This document shows positions 35,814 through 46,655 of a DNA stretch of 64,000 nt, in pieces; positions within the stretch are counted from its first letter, which is position 1, and each line of letters opens with the position of its first letter. The notes below the pieces were generated by a model, which made no database searches, was not told where the DNA came from, and was given only the letters and a program-made list of their open reading frames with translations. Position numbers and translations under genes: made by a program. Source of the DNA: Scedosporium boydii (lineage: Eukaryota > Ascomycota > Sordariomycetes > Microascales > Microascaceae); contig NJFT01000119.1 of assembly GCA_002221725.1 (NCBI GenBank), forward strand, positions 1 to 64,000, in the 5' to 3' direction.

Positions 35814-37434
35814 AAAAGAGCAATTTAAAAGCCCTATATAGGTTAAAGAATATAAAGTAAAGATTAGGATATAAGTAGCTAAGGAGACTAAAGGTAGATC
35901 TCTAATTAAAAGATAAAGATAACTAAAAAGGTTATAATAGTTTAGACTATAATAAGTCTTTATTATATACTAATAAGGAGAAAGAATAGTAAATAATACT
36001 AGAGCTCTAATAGCTTATTTTAATTTAAAAAAAAGAAAACCTAAAAGAAAAGTAGAGAGGACAAAACTACTTAGTTAAAGAAGTAACCCAACCCCCTTAT
36101 AACTTAAAAATAATAGTAGATCTCTATCTACTTCTATTAAAGTATTAGCTCCCTTAAAAAAAAAAAGAAAAAAATTTAACTATCCTAAAAAGTAAAATAA
36201 CCCCTCCCTATACTAAATCAGGGAGCAGCCTTATTATTACTTAAAGGCTAACCATTATCCCTATTACCCTCATCCTCACCTTTACCTCTACTAGAGCCTA
36301 AAGTAATATTCTAATATAGACTAGCTCTACTAGGGCTAGTACTTTAAATAGCTAATATACTAGTAGGGGCTAGGGAGGCTAATAGTAGACTACTTATAGT
36401 AATAATTACTACTATAAAGAAATAAGCGAAACCCTTAAGAATATAGTTCTAGTTTTTAGATACTATATATAAGCCCTTAAGGGCCTCTACTACCTACTCC
36501 CTATAGAGTACTATAGCTATAGGAGCTATAATATTAGCTTTCTTAGCCCTAGTCTCTTTCTATTTTACTTTTAAGGCTATAAGAGCCTACTTTAACTTTA
36601 GTTAAAGAAGATATAGAATATCTTACTAAAAGTTAGTAAAAATAACTATAAGATAGTAGTAAAGATATAAGAGAATATACTATATTAGTAGGACGCTCTT
36701 AAGCTATAGCTATTACCTTATAAGCTATAGTAAAAATAGCCCTAGATATTATAAAGTACTTTTTTATAGAGCTACTTTTAATATATAGTTAATACTTTAC
36801 TAAAATATCTAAAATTACTATTAGTAAAAGCTTATAAGGAAAAATAGTAGATTTACTATTAACTTCTATATAGAAGGGAGAGTTAAGAGTTTTAGTAAAG
36901 TCCTAGTAGGAAAGATAGTATATATATTACTAATAAGGAATAGAGTACCTATTAGGGACTAGTATAGAGGTAGTAGGAGGCGCTAAGCTATCTAAAGTAG
37001 TAGTTAGAGCTACAGCTACCTTTATAAAAGTATATTTAGCTAAATAGCTAGGGGTACCTAGAAGTATAAAGCATTTAGGAGCTATTAGAAAAAGTAGAGA
37101 ATATAATATATAATTTTTTTAAATTAATTTAATTTAAAGGGGTTTTTTAAAATACTACTAGCTATAAAAAAAAAGATAATAATAATAAAGAAAAAAAAAA
37201 GAAAAATAACTAATATTAGTAAAAAATTATTTAAGATAATATTAAATAAAAAATTACTAAAATAAGCTATTATACTTTCTATTCTTAAAATTCTAGCTAA
37301 AATAAAAAGAGGGCATTCTAAGCAATTAACTATAAAACGATGGGACTGGGTACCCTCTACTGGCCCTACACTTACCTACCCTAAACCCTTCTACACCCTG
37401 GCTCCAGGACAGAGCCATAGAAGGGAGGAGACTA

Positions 37435-37834
37435 TATTATAGTACAAGGTAATTACAGAGCTATATTAGAGCAGAGAGGGTACTAGGATCACCTTAGAAT
37501 AATAGAACTAGCATAGAAGACAGTTATTATTCTAATTAGAGAGATATAATATAGTAAATAGGCTGGATGGAGTATGCTTATAGAGCTATAGGTATACTAA
37601 ATCTAGAGTGTAAGATAAGGTTAGAATAGGGAAACTAAGAGGGAACTTTTAGAGTAATGGAAGAGCTTAGGGGAAGATTATATAAGGAGCTGGGAAGAAT
37701 ATAAAAAGGGAGGATTCCAGAGGAAAAGAAGAAGGGGGGAATTAGCGATTAGTGACCTTTTCATACCAGACCCATACTCGACCTTCACTAGTCTTACTGT
37801 TCTCCTTCACTCTGTGACACGACCTACTCTTACA
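37435..37834 (+). repeat. Right LTR (400 bp)
   Basis: It starts TATTATAGTAC (RIP-changed from TGTTATGGCAC) and ends CTCTTACA. Its outer 130 bp is close to unmutated, the mirror image of the left copy. Confidence 0.92.
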
Positions 37835-37839
37835 GAGGT

Positions 37840-38345
37840 ATTGAAAATGGGGCATCAATGTCTATGTCGGCCTATATGTTGAAGGTAAGGCTCTTGAGGG
37901 TTTCCACTGGGAACACCCGCGTGTCGTTTTAGCTAGATCCATCTCGTTCCCCATCTCTCCAAACGGCCAACACCCGGAACTTCGCAATGGTGGCCCCCGG
38001 AACGGCGGAGCATTAGCAGTGTCAATAATGATACGACGGCCGATGTATTTTCGCCCAAGCCTCTAGTGAAAAGGGGGTCCGCCATTGGTCCTTTCTTCCG
38101 GGTACCGCCATTGCAGTATCTTCATTGATGTTCTAGTGTTATTTTATCTTTACTAGCTTTAATAACATTAAACGGTTCGTCCAGTTATCTGTCTCGGTGA
38201 TAAATAGTCCACAGTGTTCCCCCCCCCCTTTTCACTCGATAACGGAAAATACATACTGTAACGGGCTGGCGCCAGGGGAAGGTAATAGGAAAAAAAAAAA
38301 AGAAAAAGAAAAAGAAAAAGATAATCATATTCTATAATATAGACA
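37840..38345. other. Intergenic region right of the retrotransposon
   Basis: It is normal-composition DNA, ending in C and A homopolymer patches (38220-38228, 38290-38321). A 73-codon open stretch (37849-38069) lacks a start codon and recognisable motifs. I see no gene. Confidence 0.4.
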
Positions 38346-40668
38346 TCATATCATTATAGATAAGTCGAAATATCCCTCTTCGCAGATCCTGCTTTCTGGC
38401 GAGCAGACTTCTTCGATGAGTGCCCTAGAACATGCACTATGCCCGGGCAAGCAGTTTTTAATGTCTGCGTCTGGGGCATGTGGGAACGACCATTCTGCGA
38501 GCGCCGCCTCCCGTTCCATTGGAACAACCCCAGTTCCTCGTCCTTTCCAACGATACAACATGAGGATTTGGAAGGACACGCTCTCCGCGTCATCATTTCC
38601 GAGGACGACCCGACGATAGCAGGATGTAAGCAACCTGTATACCTCGCCCAATAGCGGTGAATCGTACCTCTTGCAACGTTCTCTGATGGCTGATAATATC
38701 TCGATGTGAATCCAGCTCGAGATGGCCAATTTTTGCGGAGCCAAGTTATATGACGCTGGGGATACGCGAAATCCGACTTCAAGCGAAATGGCTTCAGGCC
38801 GAGTGGCGCATCTCCAAAGAATGGAAATATGCACTACACATGACAGAAGCAAGAAGAATACCGTCGCGGGGGACACGCTCTCCAAGCAGTTATCCATACG
38901 TTCGAGTGAAGGGAGAACCTAAAACATGAATTGGAGTCAGCCACTCTACTTCTAGGTATTCATAAGATGCTCGGCATCAAGGCTCGGGCATAGATAGTTT
39001 TGGCGCTAACCTCTCCCAATAACAATGAATGGCCGAGAACATGCGGCATTGACTCATCGCTCAGAACAGTAGGGTCCAGCAGGATATCAAGCAGGTCTCG
39101 TTTCGCGTCTGCACACCCTGAACTTAGCACCAGCACAGGACAATTGAATGGGACACCTTGTTTTGAGGCGCATACAGAGGACTATGAACAAACCATGCAT
39201 CCAAACCATGGACTCTGCCTGGTAAAGAAATTCGATATTACTAAATCTTAGCAGGGACGATGGAAAGCGGATGTAAAACTCTTCGAGGTCGTCATAGGCA
39301 TCTGTCCAAGTGCGGCTTCTTGCCTCAGGTCCTTGGAGAACAATATCGAAGACCCTTCGAGGGAACATGAGCTTCTCCATATTCAGATCAAGCAGGAAAA
39401 TTTTCTGGGATGTACCTGATTAAAGAGCTAAAGATTCCCATATATGATCTAGGGTGTAGACTGCTAATAGCTCCCAGAGTTGTGCATCTATGTTCATTCA
39501 GATCAGGTCGGGATGAGGCGGCTCGTCGGCCGTAGTTTAGGAGAGATAGAACCCTGAAGAAACAACGGCACTTAGTCAGAATCAATGTGACGGCAGAGCC
39601 GGAACTGGAAGGATGATGCCACTGGGCGGTACCTCTCTTGCAAGGCTATTCCTAGAAATGTCCTACCACACGATGCGTTAGCTGTTTTCTTTGGCGTGGG
39701 ACAGAACACACTGAAAATATCAACAAGACGGCATCCTCTCGGTTCCGTGAAGGGATAGGTCTAATCATACTGGCGCTCCATATCGCCCACATTGTCCGTC
39801 CGACAGGCATGACTCTGGATTGCATCGTCGATAATAACCTGTGCGAGGGTGTTCCAGCGCATAGAGACGTCGATGAAATCTGAAGTGAAGCACCACGTAG
39901 AGCTGAAGAAGAGAAGTGAGAGCGCGTGGGAAACATTAGGCTCGTATTGCCAAGAAAGGTGCGGTATGTAAGCCAGCGAACCTGCCCGGAGAGAATCTAC
40001 AGTCGGCTCTAATGACCTTTGCTCGGAGAAGAATGGGCTCTGGGGCCGTAGCTCGAGGGCTATCGAGAGCATACAGTACAGCAGGGCCGGAGACAATATA
40101 GTGGTGGCAGGGGAAGTGATCAAATGGATGTCTTCACCTTGTCGGCACTCGACCGTATCGTCGTCGTTGCGGGGTGATTTCTGCGGGGGGGTTATCGGAA
40201 GGTACGTAGAAAAGATGCCGTACAGACCGAGGCCTTGACGGAACGAGAGCAAGTAATCAAGCTGCGCGATAGCCCAGTCATCGTCCACGTTTTGGTCCGG
40301 AGTTTCTTTTAGTAAGGCGCGGACAACTTCATGATAGGGAACTGTCTCTGGGCGACCGGGACTTTGGGGACCGGAACTCTCCTCAGAGCGATCCGGTGAC
40401 GAGCTGGTTGTTTCCTGATGAAGGGATTTCCGGGGTCGGCCACGTCGCCCGACAGGCCTACGCGTGGTGCATTCAAGACCTAGGCGCTTGCATCTAGCAC
40501 AAACCTTTGCGAAGTCACATTGCGTTTTCTATTGGAAAGCTCGAGTATGCATCATTAGCGACGTTACTGCGAAGAGTGGGACAGATGAAAAGGGGCCATC
40601 CACACCAAACTGGAGCACCGATCGCAGGCACGTGGATGCGTTGCTTTGGGGGGTATTTCTGACGACAT
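38346..40668 (-). CDS. Zn2Cys6 transcription factor, central exons unresolved
   Basis: Exon 1 (40668-40606) and exon 2 (from 40528) join to a clean Zn2Cys6 cluster: CDRCSSLKTQC then CARCKRLGLEC, spacing 2-6-5-2-6, followed by a basic linker GRRGRPRK. Exon 2 stays open to about 39800 and covers LDYLLSFRQGLGLYGIF and a helical stretch typical of the regulatory domain. The last exons are also clear: a block ending MVWMHGLFIVL (3' limit 39176), 39108-39011 and 38918-38346. Between about 39800 and 39400 I could not splice a continuous frame. The gene may simply have more introns there, or it may be decaying. The target genes are unknown; the next gene in the same direction is an amino-acid permease. 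Confidence 0.6.
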
Positions 40669-41234
40669 GGCCAATGGGAAGTAAGAAAAGAGACAAGGCA
40701 GGAGATATTAATTCGTAGGTGCGTCGGCCAACTCTACCCCAAAATTGACCGTCGCGCATTTCTTATCGCAGAGATATTTGATGTGTTGGGGAAACTCCAT
40801 TGAGGTGGCTCGAAAGGTGTCCACTAGATTGGATCTCCAGGGTGGGATGGGGTTGGCCTTGTCCCACCGAGGTCTACTTGTGCAATCCGGAATTCAGACT
40901 TCCCCACCAAAGGCGGTGAGAGCCGGCAGAAAAGGATCTTCATAAAGCTTCTCGCTCCTTTCGTTGTGAAACTTGTGACTTGTGAGATATTTATGGTGAC
41001 ATCAATAGCTTTAAAGCACAGAACCCTGTTTAGTACGAGATAAGGTGAAGAAGTTTGAATTAAAGCGTAAGATGTTTGTTGTTAACCAAAGAGGTAAAAA
41101 TATTATATGTTTTATCTACCACTTCATCCTGCTCTGCTCCTCCCAGCATGATGTAAGAGCCCTTCGAGTTGAGAGTAATACGACTGATTGATTAACAGTA
41201 TCACCCGCCCTGCAATGCGTCGCAAATATGTATC
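40669..41234. other. Promoter region of the Zn2Cys6 regulator
   Basis: It lies between the regulator start and the permease stop. No additional gene or repeat is recognised. Confidence 0.4.
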
Positions 41235-43242
41235 TTAGCCGTCGACTCCGCTGATGACATCCGCATTAGTCTTTCCATCAGTCTGATGCTTGCTCTCGTA
41301 TCTCCAAGCCTCCAAAGCCTCAAGGTTGAGCCCTTGGAAGTCCTTTGTTAAAAAGAACGCGATCGTGGATATGACTAGCACGCTAAAAATGACGATGATA
41401 TTGAAGGGGATAATGTCTCTGCTGGGAGGAAATGAGCGAGAAATGAGGAAGTAGAGGGTAATAAGCACCGCCAAAAGATGGATGGGCCAGCTGAGGCGTC
41501 CAGTATAAAATGGTCCTGGGACCCATCTCTCCCCAGCAAAGAGGCGAAGAGTAATAGGTATGGACCACATAATTAAGTTTGCTAGAGTCGCCATAGAGTA
41601 AACAATATCACTAGCACTTGGAGAGAGCGCCAGGAGCAGGAGGAGATATGTAAGGCAGACTAAAAGCACTGTGGCATACCATGGCATGTTAGTCCGCCTA
41701 TCTACTCTGCGCAAGTAGTGGCTGTAAGAAAACCCTCCATCTCGAGCGAAGGCTGCAATTTGCGTGGAGTATGTGACAAGCATGCCGCTACCTCCGACGC
41801 AGGAGAAGATACTGCCAATCAAAAGGGAGACTCCAGTCCCTACCGTACCCCAGTGTTCTCGCAGATGGTCGAAAAGGGGGAAACCACTAAGAAACAAACC
41901 ATAACCGGCGTTAGCCAGACTTCAACATCAGCAACCAAACAAGCGCAGGTGAAGTGTCTTTTAGTCAAATGGGTATTTCCCAATTCCAGGAAAAGAAGCC
42001 GACTTACGTTTTAGTGCCTGCAGCTACGTCCATGTCGTGAATGCAGAAGGCAAATATTAAACAGATAATAGTTCCCAGGGCAGCTGTGCAGCAGAAGGAT
42101 TGTATGATAGCTCGTGGTGCTTCCTTTCTGGCGTCATGGGTTTCCTCTGCAACATACACTGGAGCAATCCAAAGGGAATTGACCCAGAGAGCACAAGAAA
42201 AGCTGAGAGATACTGCAATACCTGTCTCGGGCCATGGGGAATAGTTGGTGAAATTCCCAAACACATCCGCTGCGTCTGCAAAGGGCAGGCCTTTGGAAGC
42301 GTGAGAGACAGGAAGCCCAATGATGACGGCGATACTCGATAGGAGAAGTCCAGCAGCTGTGTTGGTTTGTTTTCCCCCCAGGGCGGGACCGTAGGTTAGC
42401 AAACCATATACACAAGGGATACCTAGTGAAATAGCCCATATATGGCACTGAGCCGGACCCTCAAAGCTCACCTGTAATCACCATCACAATGCTAACCTTT
42501 TCAAGGCGCAATAACATGAGGCTAGCCCAAAGTGTGACCACACCCATCGCTATACCCATGATCTGTGGTCTAGTGGCGGTGAAATCTTGGTCGAAATAGT
42601 TTACGGTCTGAGCTAGGCTTGAGGCTACAGCATATGAGAAGCTAGCCAGGTGAGTTGCCAGCGACAAAAGGTTGAACCATCCGCCAATAAAAGCGACAGC
42701 CCGAGATGCCCGTCGTGGTGCTAATGCCGCAGCCCACCAGTAAAACGCTCCATTGACAGGCATGGAGGAACACATCTCAGCAATCGCAATGACTTGGGGT
42801 ATCATCAGGAGATTTGGGATAATCCACCCCCTAGGTTTATTAGAAATGAAAAAGAACGAGACGTGTTAACGTGGAATAAAATGTTCATATAATACATACC
42901 AAGAGAGGCCCCAGTACCCGGCGTGTATGATAGGGTAGATTGAAGCAACCATGATAGCGCCGAGCGGCCTGTAGCCTCATGCTGTCAGCAATTGGGCGGT
43001 TACACGATTTGCATGGAATATTTGCCTTACGATGTTAAAGAGATGACGATGCAGAAGCCTAGGAGAGCGCCGAGAACTCTGCGATAAACGGGAACATAGC
43101 CAAAGGCTGTGATGGTGCCATTTTCGATAATATCGCCGCTGCTCACACCATCGGTCACACTTTTGCCCAACTCCACATGGCATATCCCAGCGGCTTGATC
43201 ACGCTTTCGGTCACTTTCGCCAGTCTCGCCTGGAGAAGTCAT
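41235..43242 (-). CDS. Amino-acid / GABA-type permease (APC superfamily)
   Basis: Five exons, 43242-43031, 42968-42900, 42830-42472, 42422-42008 and 41886-41235, join to 568 residues with about 12 membrane helices, the normal size for fungal GABA/choline/amino-acid permeases. Landmarks are AFGYVPVYRRVLGALLGF, SIYPIIHAGYWGLSWGWIIP, MIPQVIAIAEMCSSMPVNGA with WW in the second helix region, VYVAEETHDARKEAPRAI, and RRTNMPWYATVLL. It should import amino acids or related amines across the plasma membrane. All splice phases agree. The substrate cannot be chosen from sequence. Confidence 0.88.
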
Positions 43243-44890
43243 TGTGATTCGATGTAGAGGTATGACGCATCCGACTTGATGAAAAAGAGCAAGTAGAGGA
43301 GAAGGCGCGAACGGAAATGGCTTGAAGGAAAGGGAACAGCAGACGGAATGAGGAGGTGTCGTCGAATCCTTTAAGTGTGATGCCAGCATCGCGGCTTAGA
43401 CACAGCAGCGAAGAGGGCCGTGGTCCTGATAGTTCACGAGTTTCCCTCTTTCAAAATCATACTAATGCAGTACTGGCCGTATTAGCTTGTTACCCCAGCT
43501 TCCAGATCCCACCCCCGCATCCCATCGGGCGGCCAAGCCTAACCCCACATCTGACCTCCACATGTTGCCCTCTCGGGGTAGATAACTTGCATCTGAAGTC
43601 CCCCCTTTACCGATTAGCTCCTTGTATTCCTCCTCCTAGGAGACCCATTCGCCGGATAAGAAATTGCATCAGAATCCCCAACCAGCCCCGATAACAGGCC
43701 ATGTCTTGCTGTGTACAAGTTAAGTGTACCAGGTATGCGGAGGGGACTTAGATCTGTGCGCCGTGTTGAAATTACTTCATACAATCGGCGAATCTAAGGG
43801 CATGATCCAACGCAACGCACGCGAGTGTGAAGTTACTAGCGGGGATTACACCCCGGACGGCATATGCAGATGTGGAGTAAGGTTGATCCTTGACCCTACT
43901 GTAGTTCATTGGTTGGATGTAACGGAGTACGGCCGTAGTTAATTCGCCGTCGGCGAATATTTTCCATGTGGCCTGAAAATGCGTTTTGTCGATGGTCACA
44001 CCAAACCAGAGCGAGCCTGTCATAATAGGATACGGTAGATGGTAAAAACTGTAGTTTCCTGTTAGATTTAGCAAATTACTAAACAGGCCGACGGCTAAAA
44101 TTCGCTCTCCCATCGTGACGGTTTCGTCATGTCACTTCGCATGCAACAGGGAGCTAGGGGCTAGAATCCATGTCATGGAAGGACGCGTTTGTTCGCTTCA
44201 TGTTTGCCAAGATTTTCACAGCGTTGTCCCAAGGCCCAAAAAGCCCCTTTCAGCTCCTGGATATGGGCGCTCACGGCCTGTATGGAAGGATGCGCAAACT
44301 CTTGACAGGTTGCAAGAGATTTCCTCCGACGGCGTTTTCTTCTGACCCCAAATTTCGGCACACTACATACGCTACGTTTTTTTTTTTTGTTTTGGGGGGG
44401 GTGGGGGGGTAGGGGTCTTGGGCATCAGCCTGAGGCCCACTCACATCGTCTCTTGGCTTGACCATCACGCGCTGGACATTACGACGGAGAACGGGAAGTT
44501 CCTATCTACCTTACCGATGTTGACGACCACCAGATTGCCGAGGTTGGTTCGGCAAATGGCATAGTGTTATAAGCCCATTTCCAAGGTCTTTCTTAAATAG
44601 TTTGACTCTAAGCACAGCGTTAATCTTTCGTAGAAGCGATAAAACAAAAATAAGGGAAAGAAAATGAAACAAAGAGGCGATACAAGACCGTTTGCCGCTC
44701 TGACCAATGTGGCCGAGTCAGATGTCGCAATACCTCGCACGAGGCCACCCGGATGCACAAATTCATGTAGTCCGTGAATAAGAAGCATGACTTGTCTCTG
44801 CGGGTAGGTTGGATGACTCAAGCCTATCATAGCACGTATCATAGCACGGAACTGACTTCCCAATTTTTACGGCCCTTTAGACATACAGGC
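43243..44890. other. Intergenic region with no clear gene
   Basis: It contains the permease promoter and about 1.3 kb of anonymous DNA. A 113-codon minus-strand frame (44113-43772) has no recognisable motif and is kept only as a possible relic. A T run followed by G runs (44380-44410) is a sequence-quality risk. Confidence 0.35.
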
Positions 44891-44892
44891 AG

Positions 44893-46236
44893 TTTTACGA
44901 CTACTCCATCCCCACCGGTCCGGATTTTGGTCTGACTGGTTTGACTTCGCGAACCTCATACATTCTGGGTCTTGCCAGAAGGCCGTGGATGAGATCAACT
45001 GATCGACGAGTCCCTAAGTGGCTTTGTGGTATTGTCATCAGCTTCGCCGAAAATACCCTTTCATGTGAGAGCCCGGTGCAAGTCCTGAGCGTAGAGGGAC
45101 GCAACACAAGGAGGACGACAAGATAGCCGTCACCGAAGTATGAGAAGGAAGGAGGGATATCCGACATTTCACTTGGGCCTCCTTTCGCGAAGACGTGGCT
45201 GAGTTGGCGAGCGCGCTCAAGTCCAAGGGCTTGGGAATAGGCAACCGAGTCTTCGTTGTAGGATTAAATACATACGTCGCCTCAATGCTTTCTTGGCTGT
45301 CTTTTGGGGTGGTGGCATCTTCTCTTCGACGTCTCTAGATATGGCGTTCAGGTATCTCGCAGAGAGTCCGACAGACCAAACCCAAGATGAGTGAGTCAAG
45401 TCTTAAGAAACATCTTCAATGGCGGCGCCTGCCCTGCTTCTCCTTCACCAAATGTATATATTGCGATAGATTAATGACAGAGCATATGATAAGTTCGTAT
45501 CAGCCTTGCTGCAAGAGTGAACGGGGTGGAGGGATCAAAATCACTGGAGGTCCCTCGTTCCGGAAGCTCGTCCTGATGGGCCAATGCGCGAAGCCTACCA
45601 TTATTAACCCCGTTCACCCACGCGAGACTTTTTCCCAGTTCCCGTCCAGCGCCCGAGGTCAAGGTCCGCGAATAGAGAAACTGCGCTTCCATGCCCCGTG
45701 TCTCATCTCTTACTCTCCCGGAACAACGGTTGAGCCGAAATGCATCGTACACTTGGTGGGTGAATCGGTTCTAAATCCTCTCAAAGAAAGTGTGCTCCAT
45801 GGGGAGTTGGGTCACGACTCATCGATGCTGCAGTTTACTACAACTGGTCGGGTAAGCTACCACCCGTGGTTGGCTCAAAGACTCGGGGAACACTTTATTG
45901 ATGATGAATCTTTCTTAAATTACGTACGTCGCCTGCGATGCTGCTCTCGTTCCCAGGGCCCGAACAGTTCTTTATGACTGGTCTCCTTTTTATCCGGGTC
46001 CTACTGCATTCATCATGCTGTTGGCAAGTCAGACCGTGGCCAGTTTTGGAACAAGCCCTAGATGGATGTCCGAGATGCTGAAGCCGGGTATCTCCCCGAG
46101 GGAGGTGGCGGATCGTTCAGTTTCGCGGACTGTTTCTAGTACTGGTATGGTACTGTCAGATCAGCTTTTCGAGTGGCTCTATGACATCGAGTTCCCTGGC
46201 CACGTCAGGTTGGGGAACATGTATGGCGGAACATTG
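44893..46236 (+). pseudogene. Acetoacetyl-CoA synthetase pseudogene
   Basis: Pieces in the right order but different frames match acetoacetyl-CoA synthetase, an AMP-forming acyl-CoA ligase: an N-terminal FYDYSIPTGPDF, VPKWL...ISFAENTL near 45015-45065, FTWASFREDVAELASALK near 45165-45215, GGGIFSSTSLDMAFRYL in a shifted frame near 45310-45360, the P-loop-like SPGTTVEPKCIVHLVGES near 45715-45770, LYDWSPFYPGPTAFIMLL at about 45970-46020, and FGTSPRWMSEML. The last match, LSDQLFEWLYDIEF with GNMYGGT, is near 46155-46230. Stops and several frameshifts lie between them, and the C-terminal third is absent. The intact enzyme would activate acetoacetate with ATP and CoA. Confidence 0.8.
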
Positions 46237-46239
46237 TAG

Positions 46240-46655
46240 GTTACGTTCCAGTTTCCGCCTTTTGAAAGGTGTGTCACCGCTGATGTGAGATTCGCGGCCT
46301 GCCGACAGCTTTATACCCTGTCGCGATTGGCGCGGCACTTATTGCCGCCAACTTCTGTGTCTATGGTATTTACAAGGATATGCCGCAAACCTGATGGTAT
46401 GAGATGGAGAGAGGGAAGTGCATCCCGGAGGACATTAATCTTCGCAGCATTCATATGATATTCCTTTATAGAACGGAGCTTTGCGATGTTCGTCGCGAAA
46501 CTAAAATAATTAATAGAAGACTGTGTTGTCATGTACAACACACAAAGGTACCTAATTAAGGAGAGCGAGACACACGCTGCAATAAGCAAAGGAGCGCGCG
46601 TTAGCGCTGGACTGCCGGGGGAAGGCCACGATATGACGATTGCCAACGCCACTTC
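46240..46655. other. Spacer between the ligase pseudogene and the sugar transporter
   Basis: It may include eroded C-terminal ligase sequence, but I cannot align it by eye. It ends at the transporter stop codon. No gene is recognised. Confidence 0.35.

Larger units (their letters stand above)
29819..37834 (+). mobile_element. Chromodomain Ty3/gypsy-type LTR retrotransposon, RIP-mutated
   Basis: Two 400-bp LTRs (29819-30218, 37435-37834) are flanked by the perfect 5-bp duplication GAGGT (29814-29818, 37835-37839). A purine-rich stretch (37419-37430) just before the right LTR fits a polypurine tract. The 7.2-kb interior has almost no CA or TG dinucleotides and a great excess of TA, the pattern left by RIP. 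Relics in the order zinc knuckle, reverse transcriptase, integrase, chromodomain place it in the chromovirus branch of Metaviridae. All frames are broken, so it cannot move on its own. The element is 8016 bp, of which about 440 bp is a later nested solo LTR with its duplication. Confidence 0.92.

Noticed and set aside
29819..37834. CRISPR-like or satellite array in the A/T-rich region.
   Set aside because: No regular repeat-spacer pattern. The monotony comes from RIP of a single retrotransposon.
37849..38069. Open stretch of 73 codons right of the retrotransposon, possibly an interrupted gene.
   Set aside because: No start codon, no motif, and joining it to sequence left of the element gives no longer frame.
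43772..44113. 113-codon minus-strand frame.
   Set aside because: No recognisable family, no neighbouring exons. Mentioned in the intergenic entry only.
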